Assembly (NCBI GenBank): GCA_044360435.1
Contig: JBIKKI010000094.1
Coordinates: forward strand, 1-8,504
DNA length: 8,504 nucleotides
Source: REEB481 sp044360435
GTDB lineage: Bacteria > Bacteroidota > Bacteroidia > NS11-12g > UBA955
Direction: 5' to 3'
Of this stretch, positions 1 to 6,337 are shown piece after piece. Each line of letters begins with the position of its first letter. Within the stretch, counting starts at the first letter, position 1. The notes under the pieces are model-generated. The model saw nothing but the letters and a program-made list of their open reading frames with translations, searched no databases and was not told where the DNA came from. Position numbers and translations under genes: made by a program.

Positions 1-1478
1 TACACGTGCAGTTTTTTCTTCTTTACTCCGCTCACATCGGCAACCCAGTCCTTGAAATTCATGGTTTCAAAGCCATCTTTTTTGCCAACGCTCACAAAGA
101 TGCGCGAGGAAGCGCCATCTGCCTGTTCCACACTGGCAGCGGCACTGGCACCGGCATTCAAATCGGGTGCATTCAGGTAATCGGCGGCAAAGCGCTTCAG
201 TTCCAGGGAAAGGATTTTTTTCACAATTTCCTGTTTTTCCATGGCCATCAGCACTTCCATATTGTCGAAATGCTCTTGGCTGAACATGGATTCATCCACA
301 TCCTGACTGGCGATGGTTTGGGTGAAAGTAAGCAGTTTGCGGTCCAGCACTTCGCGCGCTGCCGGAATCTGGATGCGTTTGAATCGAATATTCGCTTTCT
401 TCTCGATTTCCTTCAAACGGTAAGCCTCACGCACATTCAGCAGGGTGAACGAAATACCTGTTCTTCCTGCACGGGCAGTTCTGCCGCTGCGGTGGGTATA
501 GTTTTCAATCGCGTCGGGAAGATGGTAATGGATTACGTGTGTTAATCCGCTCACATCAATACCGCGTGCAGCCACATCTGTAGCCAGCATAATCCGCACG
601 GCTTTATGGCGGAAGCGGTTCATCACCTTCTCGCGCTGTTGTTGGCTGAGGTCACCATGTAAACAGTCGGCATTATAACCATCCTTTATCAGCTTGTCGG
701 AAATGTCCTGCGTTTCCATTTTGGTAGTGCAGAAGATGATTCCGTAGAAATGATCGCCGGTATAATCAAGCACCCGCTTCAGCGCTGCGTATTTGTCGCG
801 CGAGTTGACAACTGCATATTCATGCTCGATGTTTTCGTTGCCTGAATTTTCCTTGCCAACGGCCACTTCCAGCGGATCGGTCATGTATTTCTTAGCGATG
901 CGCCTGATTTCCGGTGGCATGGTCGCTGAAAACAGACATACGCGTTTGCCTGCAGGGGTGAAGGAGAGGATGTGTTCCACATCTTCCTCAAAACCCATGT
1001 TCAACATTTCGTCGGCTTCGTCGAGTACCACCATGGAAACCTGTTCCAGTTTTACGGCACGACGGCTCATTAAATCCATCAGTCGGCCTGGTGTTGCCAC
1101 AATGATCTGCGCGCCCCGGCGCAGAGACTGGATTTGCTTATCCATGCTGCTTCCGCCGTACACTGCTGCGATTTCAATGCCTGGCATGAAATTGCTGAAT
1201 GCGCTGAGGTCACGGGAAATCTGGTTGCACAACTCACGGGTTGGACAAACCACCAATGCCTGGGTATGCTTGCTTTCTGTGTTCAGTAATTGAAGCATGG
1301 GCAAGCCAAAGGCCGCTGTTTTTCCTGTTCCTGTCTGGGCCAGCCCAAGTACATCACGGCCTGTGTCAAGCAAAACCGGTATAGAAGCTTCCTGGATTGG
1401 TGTGGGCTTTTCGAAGCCCATCTTTTCAATAGCTTGCAGTAATGCGGGTGCTAAACCCAACTGCTCAAAATGATTCAA
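1..1478 (-). CDS. deaD: DEAD-box ATP-dependent RNA helicase, DeaD/CsdA type (partial, C-terminus beyond left edge)
   Basis: My translation of the minus strand gives 492 uninterrupted residues running off the window edge. In order I see the Q motif (GFEKPTPIQ) about 20 residues after an upstream aromatic (F4), motif I AQTGTGKT (about 47-54), PTREL (Ia), TPGR (Ib), DEAD (153-156) followed by EMLNMGFEEDVE, SAT (184-186), ARGID (304-308) and HRSGRTARAGRTG (from 329). After a linker, residues from about 455 (IFVSVGKKDGF) begin a DbpA/CsdA-type RNA-binding domain, which is cut off. Such enzymes unwind short RNA duplexes using ATP in ribosome assembly, mRNA decay and cold adaptation. The start is TTG at 1478: an in-frame TAA lies just upstream (1488-1490) and a later start would lose the Q-motif aromatic. 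Motif VI reads HRSGRTAR rather than the commoner HRIGRTGR, a tolerated variant. The gene follows rarA by 46 bases on the same strand but has its own promoter-like element. The family is certain; the deaD symbol, rather than another RNA-binding-domain helicase, is likely. Confidence 0.93.
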   Translation of the reverse strand, partial: MNHFEQLGLAPALLQAIEKMGFEKPTPIQEASIPVLLDTGRDVLGLAQTGTGKTAAFGLPMLQLLNTESKHTQALVVCPTRELCNQISRDLSAFSNFMPGIEIAAVYGGSSMDKQIQSLRRGAQIIVATPGRLMDLMSRRAVKLEQVSMVVLDEADEMLNMGFEEDVEHILSFTPAGKRVCLFSATMPPEIRRIAKKYMTDPLEVAVGKENSGNENIEHEYAVVNSRDKYAALKRVLDYTGDHFYGIIFCTTKMETQDISDKLIKDGYNADCLHGDLSQQQREKVMNRFRHKAVRIMLATDVAARGIDVSGLTHVIHYHLPDAIENYTHRSGRTARAGRTGISFTLLNVREAYRLKEIEKKANIRFKRIQIPAAREVLDRKLLTFTQTIASQDVDESMFSQEHFDNMEVLMAMEKQEIVKKILSLELKRFAADYLNAPDLNAGASAAASVEQADGASSRIFVSVGKKDGFETMNFKDWVADVSGVKKKKLHV

Positions 1479-1495
1479 AGTGCGTAATTATGCGG

Positions 1496-1503
1496 CAAAG
1501 GTA
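1496..1503 (-). promoter_or_regulatory. Putative Bacteroidota -7 element (TACCTTTG) for the DEAD-box helicase gene
   Basis: The minus strand reads TACCTTTG, an exact match to the Bacteroidota sigma-ABfr -7 consensus TAnnTTTG. It lies in the 46-base gap between rarA and the helicase gene, 17 bases upstream of the TTG start, implying a leader of about 10-15 nt. I see no clear -33 TTG at the expected distance, so the call rests on the -7 element and its position. Confidence 0.55.
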
Positions 1504-1524
1504 CGATGAAAGGAGCGGAAATGC

Positions 1525-2796
1525 TCAGTATCCGTATTTATCCTTCCAACGGGTCTTTAGGAAACGACGCAGTTCTTCTTCCCTGGGGTTGTTCCCAGGG
1601 TCATAAATACGCGTGCCGTGAATGGCTTCGGGCAGGAATTCCTGACCGGTAAAACCCTGTGCTGCATGGTGGTCGTATTGGTAGTTTTTTCCGTAGTCGA
1701 GTGCCTTCATGAGCTTGGTTGGCGCATTGCGCAGGTGTAGCGGAACAGGCAAATCACCGTGTTTTTTTACCAGATCCAAGGCCTGTTCAATGGCTTCATA
1801 AGCCCTGTTGCTTTTTGGGCTTGATGCCAGATAGCTTGCCGTTTGGCTCAGAATGATCCTGGATTCCGGCATCCCAATCATGGATACGGCCTGAAAACAC
1901 GAAGTGGCCAGCAGCAGAGCGTTCGGATTGGCATTGCCGATGTCTTCACTGGCCAATATAATCATGCGCCTGGCGATGAACTTTACATCTTCGCCACCAT
2001 CCAGCATACGGGCCATCCAGTACAAGGCCGCATTCGGATCACTGCCGCGCATGCTCTTGATGAAGGCCGAAACAATGTCGTAGTGTTGCTCGCCCGATTT
2101 GTCGTAATGCGCCAGCTTTTGTTGCAGCACTTTACCCGTGATTTCGTTGCTAATGTGGATTTCGCCTTCATGGGTTGACATCACCACCAAATCCAGCAAA
2201 TTCAACAGTTTCCGGGCATCACCGCCGGAATGGTACAACAGGGCATCGGTTTCTGCCAGTTCGATGTTCTTGTGCCTCAGAACCTCATCACGCGTAACGG
2301 CCTGGACCAAAATTGCATTCAGTTCTTCCTTGGAAAATGGTTGCAGCACATAGACCTGGCACCGCGACAACAGTGCCTGGTTGACTTCAAAACTTGGATT
2401 TTCAGTAGTTGCTCCGATCAATAGAATCTGTCCCTTTTCCACGGCACCCAGCAAAGCATCCTGTTGTGATTTGTTGAAGCGGTGGATTTCGTCAATAAAC
2501 AACACGATGCGTCCCAGCATGCGCGTTTCATCGAACACTTTTCGCAGGTCGGCAACACCACTGCTGATGGCGCTGAGTTTGCGCACTTCCAGTCCCATCG
2601 CGTCGGCAATGATTTCTGCAAGTGTGGTTTTACCGGTTCCGGGAGGTCCCCAGAAAATCATGCTGGGAACCTTTTGTTGTTCAATCAGCCGTCGCAAGCG
2701 CCCTTCAGGCCCTACAAGTTCGGTTTGCCCGATATACGCATCCAGATTTCGGGGGCGCATGCGTTCCGCCAGCGGAGGCAGGGTGTTGGCATTCAT
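1525..2796 (-). CDS. rarA: Replication-associated recombination protein A (RarA/MgsA), AAA+ ATPase
   Basis: RarA is a clamp-loader-related AAA+ ATPase that acts as a tetramer at stalled replication forks and gaps, interacting with single-strand-binding protein. The protein opens with the family signature PLAERMRPRNLDAYIGQ. In numbering from an alternative start at 2838 (subtract 14 for the start chosen here), it has Walker A GPPGTGKT (64-71), Walker B VLFIDEIHR (112-120), sensor 1 GATTENPSF (142-150), an arginine finger in LLSRC (R159) and sensor 2 GGDARKLLN (205-213). The C-terminal half has MRGSDPNAALYW, ASEDIGNA and LPVPLHLRNAPTKLMK, typical of the RarA tetramerisation region. I chose ATG at 2796 (423 residues) because homologues start just before PLAER and a TAnnTTTG element at 2815-2822 lies inside the longer frame, so a transcript from it could not encode the extra 14 residues. 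The gene is complete and divergent from the secreted-protein gene. Confidence 0.95.
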   Translation of the reverse strand: MNANTLPPLAERMRPRNLDAYIGQTELVGPEGRLRRLIEQQKVPSMIFWGPPGTGKTTLAEIIADAMGLEVRKLSAISSGVADLRKVFDETRMLGRIVLFIDEIHRFNKSQQDALLGAVEKGQILLIGATTENPSFEVNQALLSRCQVYVLQPFSKEELNAILVQAVTRDEVLRHKNIELAETDALLYHSGGDARKLLNLLDLVVMSTHEGEIHISNEITGKVLQQKLAHYDKSGEQHYDIVSAFIKSMRGSDPNAALYWMARMLDGGEDVKFIARRMIILASEDIGNANPNALLLATSCFQAVSMIGMPESRIILSQTASYLASSPKSNRAYEAIEQALDLVKKHGDLPVPLHLRNAPTKLMKALDYGKNYQYDHHAAQGFTGQEFLPEAIHGTRIYDPGNNPREEELRRFLKTRWKDKYGY

Positions 2797-2814
2797 ATGC
2801 TTTTGATTAACGGT

Positions 2815-2822
2815 CAAATATA
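2815..2822 (-). promoter_or_regulatory. Putative Bacteroidota -7 element (TATATTTG) for rarA
   Basis: On the minus strand TATATTTG matches TAnnTTTG exactly, 18 bases upstream of the ATG at 2796. Transcription would begin near 2810, giving a leader of about 10-15 nt. This supports the shorter rarA start over the one at 2838. No convincing -33 TTG is present. Confidence 0.5.
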
Positions 2823-2833
2823 TCTGGCTTACC

Positions 2834-2865
2834 TGCATGTTGCATAACTACTGCATTCTGTGCAT
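2834..2865. repeat. Cluster of four TGCAT pentamers in the divergent intergenic region
   Basis: TGCAT occurs four times in the same orientation within 32 bases, at 2834-2838, 2841-2845, 2852-2856 and 2861-2865 (start-to-start steps of 7, 11 and 9). The cluster lies where the upstream part of the rarA promoter should be and about 50 bases upstream of the -7 element facing the other way. It could be an operator for one or both genes, or a chance local bias; the uneven spacing weakens the operator reading. Confidence 0.3.
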
Positions 2866-2915
2866 TGATGAAATACATTCATGGAATCTGTTCCTGTGCC
2901 GGGTGATGCTGCAAA

Positions 2916-2923
2916 TAGGTTTG
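2916..2923 (+). promoter_or_regulatory. Putative Bacteroidota -7 element (TAGGTTTG) for the secreted-protein gene
   Basis: TAGGTTTG matches TAnnTTTG and ends 24 bases before the ATG at 2948, implying a leader of about 20 nt. No clear -33 TTG is seen at the usual distance upstream. Together with the rarA element it makes 2797-2947 a compact divergent promoter region. Confidence 0.5.
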
Positions 2924-2947
2924 TAGCACAGTTCAACCTATTATGTT

Positions 2948-5458
2948 ATGAAGAAACTACTAAGTACGTTAGCCTGCGGAGCTTTTTGCGCCGCAACACT
3001 GATGGTCCATGCGCAACCCTGCGGCGATGGCATCAACAATTTGTATGTGTGGGATGGTGGTGGCGCCAACAACAGCTGGAATACTGCTGCCAACTGGAGT
3101 CCTGATGGTGTTCCTGATTGTGATGATGACGTGCGATTCAACGGCACATCCACGAAGTGGTGCTACATACCCGCACCCATTCATGTGCGCGACTTCAGCG
3201 TGCTGGGCTCCTGGGGCGGAAGAATTTATGTTCAGGGAACGGCATCCATGCAGATGCGCGACCTGGTGATGCAAGGTGGTATGATTGTAGGAAATGATAC
3301 CAATGGCTTGTTTCAGGCCAATAATATGCTGATGGGTTTCAATGCCTATCTGAGTGTGAAAACGGCACTCATCACAGGTACGATGATCATGAACAACAGC
3401 GCTTTTGCGGTTTTTGCCAAGGGTTATGCAGACATACAAAACCTAACCCTGAACAACTTTGCCAAGTTTACAGCTCCCAATGGTTACCAGAGAACATCTA
3501 TTCCAAGAGCCGGTATCGTGTATATCAGAGGTGACCTTACGCGACAGTCGCTTGGTACGTTCATGCATTCCAAAGGTTTGGTTCGCTTCTGCGGCAATGG
3601 AAGTGGAACCATCAACACCAACAATACCCTGTTAACCTTTTGGAATGTTGAAGTTGATAAAAAAAGGGATGGAGCGGGTGACACTACGGCGCCAGCGCAT
3701 TTGTATTCCAATCTGGCTACCAATGATCGCATTTATGCCCAAAATCGACTTTCCATTATGGAAGCTTCTTTTACAGGATGGTCGGTGAATGATTGGCTTG
3801 CCGGTGGTGATTCCATTCTTGTTGAAACAACAATGGCCAATAACCTACCCTTGCATTCATTCAGTAATTCGGGACACCTCACCCTTGCATTCCTGGGTTC
3901 TGGCTTAGGCCGTTTCTTCCACAAATCCCTATTGACAGGAAATTACAATGTTCTGGTTCAAAAAGATAATGCCCTCGATACTGTTTTGATGTGTTGTGTG
4001 CAAGATTTAGGAGCGCCGGGAGAAACCATGCACATTGTAAGAGGACGATTTATGTTCAATGGTTCAGGAAACGCACGTGTCAGGGCCAGTGTTTCCACCG
4101 GTTTACATGTGTTTGCCGATGGCCAATTGATTGCACCTGATGACGATACCCTGTTTTTTGCCGGATGTTGGGATTTTGCAAATTCGAATTCTTTTAATCC
4201 GCAAAATGGTGTTTTAGTGCTGGATGGTACCGGAAACAGACTCACCTTTACGCATCATGGCGATACAGTGTTTTTTAATGAAGTAATTATAACCGTTACC
4301 AACGGCGGCGTTCAGGGAACTCTAAACTGGTTATCTGTACTGGATGTGATGTACGTTCGCGGCAACCTGAAAATTACCAGTGCCGATGCATACCTTGCCA
4401 ATGTTCAGGTGTTCCTGGAAGGCAATCTGGAGTCCTTGGAAACCACAGCCAATGCTGCCATGAAGTTCACCGATAAATTGGTGTTTAAAGGTGGAAATCA
4501 CCAAGTTGTTACCTTGAGCAGTGCAGCCAAAAATGCCTACAATCAGTGGGTAGAGCTGAATAAAACAGCCGGTTCTGTAACCCTGGCTTCTGACATGGAT
4601 GCGCGCATGATGCGGTTTGATGGTGGCATCCTCAATACCACCGGCTATATCATGAACATCACCCTTCCAAACATGATTTACGGTGGCAGTGCTACCTCAT
4701 ACATCAACGGACCGGTAACGGTTGCTCATGGTGGTGTTACCTGGCCTGTAAGTGTGATGGTTCCTTTGGGTAAAGGAAGTTCCTACAATCCTTTGTACAT
4801 CAGAAACAACACCGCCGGAAATACCTATACCATGGAGTATTTCAACAGTGGCTATTCCGGAACCAATACCGTGAATGCGCCCCTTGATGTGGTATCAAGC
4901 ACAGAATACTGGCAGGTGGACAGGGTTGCAGGTGCTACTGCCTATCAGGTTTCTTTGCCTACAACCAATGCTCCCGGCGGTTGGGCAGCTTCCGATATTC
5001 GTGTGGCAGGCAACGATGGCAGCGGCTGGAACGACCTGGGTCCCGCAACCGGAGCATCCGGCGGTTTGGTAACCAGTACCACAGGCACCACTTCATCAAC
5101 TCGTTATTTCACGCTGGGTGCAGACAATGCAGCGCCAATGGTCTTGATTCAGGATGGCATCAGTGGTCGTGAAGTTCAGACCAGTTCCTTCCTGCCACAA
5201 ATGGAATCCAGTGCCGTTGCAGCACTTCCACAGATGCGCGTATACCCCAATCCTGCACAAAACCGCTTTGCCATCAGCATGGAACATGTTTCCGGCGGAA
5301 TCATCAGCGTAAGCGACCTGAATGGCAGGGTGTTGTTTACCGGCGACGCGCAAAGCACCCAATGGATTGATTGTACTTCCTGGAGTTCAGGAATCTATCT
5401 GGTGCGTTTTTCAGATGGCATCAACAGCATGACGCAGCGCATCAGCAAGACCTACTGA
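2948..5458 (+). CDS. Secreted beta-rich protein with T9SS type A C-terminal sorting domain, function unknown
   Basis: This 836-residue protein begins with a Sec signal peptide: two lysines, a hydrophobic stretch (residues 4-20) and a likely cut after VHA (22/23). The mature start contains YVWDGG, SWNTAANW and DGVPDCDDDV (about 33-62), an opening motif I associate with Bacteroidota surface proteins. The body is rich in Asn, Gly, Thr and alternating hydrophobics, with recurring phrases such as VRGNLKI, LEGNLESL and FKGGNHQVV, which suggest a beta-solenoid. Around residues 585-620 is SYINGPVTV followed by VPLGKGSSYNPLYI, which I recall from other T9SS cargo. Residues 764-836 (RVYPNPAQNRF, ISVSDLNGRVL, SGIYLVRFSDG) form a type A sorting domain, so the protein should cross the outer membrane by T9SS and be anchored or released. 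I see no catalytic motif; adhesin or structural roles are guesses. It has its own promoter-like element and a downstream hairpin, so it is probably monocistronic. Confidence 0.92.
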   Translation: MKKLLSTLACGAFCAATLMVHAQPCGDGINNLYVWDGGGANNSWNTAANWSPDGVPDCDDDVRFNGTSTKWCYIPAPIHVRDFSVLGSWGGRIYVQGTASMQMRDLVMQGGMIVGNDTNGLFQANNMLMGFNAYLSVKTALITGTMIMNNSAFAVFAKGYADIQNLTLNNFAKFTAPNGYQRTSIPRAGIVYIRGDLTRQSLGTFMHSKGLVRFCGNGSGTINTNNTLLTFWNVEVDKKRDGAGDTTAPAHLYSNLATNDRIYAQNRLSIMEASFTGWSVNDWLAGGDSILVETTMANNLPLHSFSNSGHLTLAFLGSGLGRFFHKSLLTGNYNVLVQKDNALDTVLMCCVQDLGAPGETMHIVRGRFMFNGSGNARVRASVSTGLHVFADGQLIAPDDDTLFFAGCWDFANSNSFNPQNGVLVLDGTGNRLTFTHHGDTVFFNEVIITVTNGGVQGTLNWLSVLDVMYVRGNLKITSADAYLANVQVFLEGNLESLETTANAAMKFTDKLVFKGGNHQVVTLSSAAKNAYNQWVELNKTAGSVTLASDMDARMMRFDGGILNTTGYIMNITLPNMIYGGSATSYINGPVTVAHGGVTWPVSVMVPLGKGSSYNPLYIRNNTAGNTYTMEYFNSGYSGTNTVNAPLDVVSSTEYWQVDRVAGATAYQVSLPTTNAPGGWAASDIRVAGNDGSGWNDLGPATGASGGLVTSTTGTTSSTRYFTLGADNAAPMVLIQDGISGREVQTSSFLPQMESSAVAALPQMRVYPNPAQNRFAISMEHVSGGIISVSDLNGRVLFTGDAQSTQWIDCTSWSSGIYLVRFSDGINSMTQRISKTY

Positions 5459-5467
5459 TTTCGATTA

Positions 5468-5487
5468 TTTTATGTTGTTTTATGTTG
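5468..5487 (+). repeat. Perfect 10-bp tandem repeat (TTTTATGTTG x2)
   Basis: Two adjacent identical copies of TTTTATGTTG lie at 5468-5477 and 5478-5487, starting 10 bases after the stop codon of the secreted-protein gene and ending 4 bases before the hairpin. The tract is T-rich but upstream of the hairpin, so it cannot serve as the U-tract of a plus-strand terminator. It may simply be replication slippage. Confidence 0.6.
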
Positions 5488-5491
5488 CAGA

Positions 5492-5518
5492 TAAGCCCCG
5501 GCCTTGTGCCGGGGCTTA
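5492..5518 (+). terminator. GC-rich hairpin after the secreted-protein gene, probable terminator lacking a U-tract
   Basis: TAAGCCCCGGC (5492-5502) and GCCGGGGCTTA (5508-5518) are perfect inverted repeats around the 5-base loop CTTGT, giving an 11-bp stem with seven consecutive G:C pairs. It lies 33 bases after the stop codon and before the fabG promoter. The downstream bases (CGCATGTAACG) have no run of T, and neither does the minus-strand side, so it may stop polymerase inefficiently or protect the mRNA 3' end. The position makes a terminator the simplest reading. Confidence 0.65.
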
Positions 5519-5539
5519 CGCATGTAACGCAAACAGTAG

Positions 5540-5571
5540 TTGTTCAAGGTTCCCTCAGCAGATTATATTTG
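5540..5571 (+). promoter_or_regulatory. Putative Bacteroidota promoter (TTG, 21 bp, TATATTTG) for the fabG operon
   Basis: A -33-like TTG (5540-5542) and a -7 element TATATTTG (5564-5571) are separated by 21 bases, close to the spacing described for Bacteroidota sigma-ABfr promoters. It is the only one of the four promoter candidates here with both parts. The -7 box ends 7 bases before the fabG ATG, so the transcript should be leaderless or carry only a few leader bases. It sits just after the hairpin, as expected for a new transcription unit. Confidence 0.6.
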
Positions 5572-5578
5572 CCGGGTC

Positions 5579-6328
5579 ATGTTGTTACAAGGGAAGACTG
5601 CGCTGATTACGGGAGCCACCCGCGGTATCGGTAAAGGGATAGCCCAGCGCTTTGCCGCTGAGGGTGCAAATATTGCCTTTACCTACGCCTCATCTGATGC
5701 CGCTGCAACCGCCTTATGCGCCGAGTTGTCCGATCGCTATGGTGTACAGGTGCAAGCCTGGAAATCGGATGCTGCCGACTTTAAAGCCTCTGAAGAACTG
5801 GCCACTGCCGTTATCGCAGCGTTTGGTAAAGTAGATATCCTGGTGAATAATGCCGGAGTAACACGTGACAACCTGTTGATGCGCATGACCGAAGAACAAT
5901 GGGATGAAGTCATCAACACCAACCTGAAATCTGCGTTCAACCTTACCAAAGCTTTTTTAAGACATTTTCTGGGGAATCGTTCCGGATCCATCATCAACAT
6001 GTCGTCGGTGGTGGGTGTTGATGGCAATGCAGGTCAGGCCAACTATGCCGCTTCCAAAGCAGGATTAATCGGGTTTTCAAAAAGTGTGGCTCAAGAATTG
6101 GGCTCAAGAAACATCCGTTGTAATGTGGTTGCACCCGGTTTCATTGAAACAGAAATGACTGAAAAACTTGATGAAGCGGTGAAGAAATCCTGGATTGAAG
6201 ATATTCCCCTGAAGCGCGGAGGCACACCCGAAGATGTTGCCAACGTTTGTGTATTTCTGGCCAGTGAATTGAGCGCCTATGTTACCGGACAAACCATTTC
6301 GGTTTGTGGCGGAATGTTGATGAAATAA
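5579..6328 (+). CDS. fabG: 3-oxoacyl-[acyl-carrier-protein] reductase FabG
   Basis: FabG reduces 3-oxoacyl-ACP to 3-hydroxyacyl-ACP with NADPH in the type II fatty-acid elongation cycle in the cytosol. The 249-residue protein is a classical short-chain dehydrogenase: the nucleotide-binding motif TGATRGIG lies at 11-18, NNAG at 90-93, the active-site Asn in NTNLKS (N115), the catalytic Ser in NMSSVVG (S143), and YAASK with Y156 and K160. The stretch GQANYAASKAGLIGFSKSVA and the late VAPGFIETEMT are close to those of well-studied FabG proteins, which favours FabG over a generic dehydrogenase. A longer in-frame start (TTG at 5540) exists, but it coincides with the -33 element and adds 13 residues absent from the family, so I chose ATG at 5579, giving the usual MLLQGKTALITG beginning. 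It is the first gene of the operon; tatC follows after 9 bases. Confidence 0.93.
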   Translation: MLLQGKTALITGATRGIGKGIAQRFAAEGANIAFTYASSDAAATALCAELSDRYGVQVQAWKSDAADFKASEELATAVIAAFGKVDILVNNAGVTRDNLLMRMTEEQWDEVINTNLKSAFNLTKAFLRHFLGNRSGSIINMSSVVGVDGNAGQANYAASKAGLIGFSKSVAQELGSRNIRCNVVAPGFIETEMTEKLDEAVKKSWIEDIPLKRGGTPEDVANVCVFLASELSAYVTGQTISVCGGMLMK

Positions 6329-6337
6329 AAACCGGTT

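Noticed and set aside
6..545. Plus-strand open frame of 179 codons opposite the helicase gene
   Set aside because: It is antisense to an uninterrupted, motif-complete helicase frame and its translation looks like no known protein. The frame at 793-1293 is rejected for the same reason.
1581..1600. Perfect 7-bp inverted repeat (CCCTGGG/CCCAGGG) near the 3' end of rarA
   Set aside because: It lies inside the coding sequence, has no T-run, and is short enough to be chance.
2381..2847. Overlapping plus-strand open frames opposite rarA
   Set aside because: They are antisense to the AAA+ core of rarA and have compositions typical of shadow frames, with no recognisable motif.
2948..2977. Possible lipoprotein cysteine (C10) in the signal peptide of the secreted protein
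   Set aside because: The residues before C10 (TLA) do not fit a lipobox and C10 is too close to the N-terminus; the cut after VHA at residue 22 fits a Sec signal peptide.
6088..6110. Direct repeat GGCTCAAGAA twice, 3 bases apart, in fabG
   Set aside because: It encodes conserved FabG sequence (AQELGSRN) in frame and is most simply coincidence.
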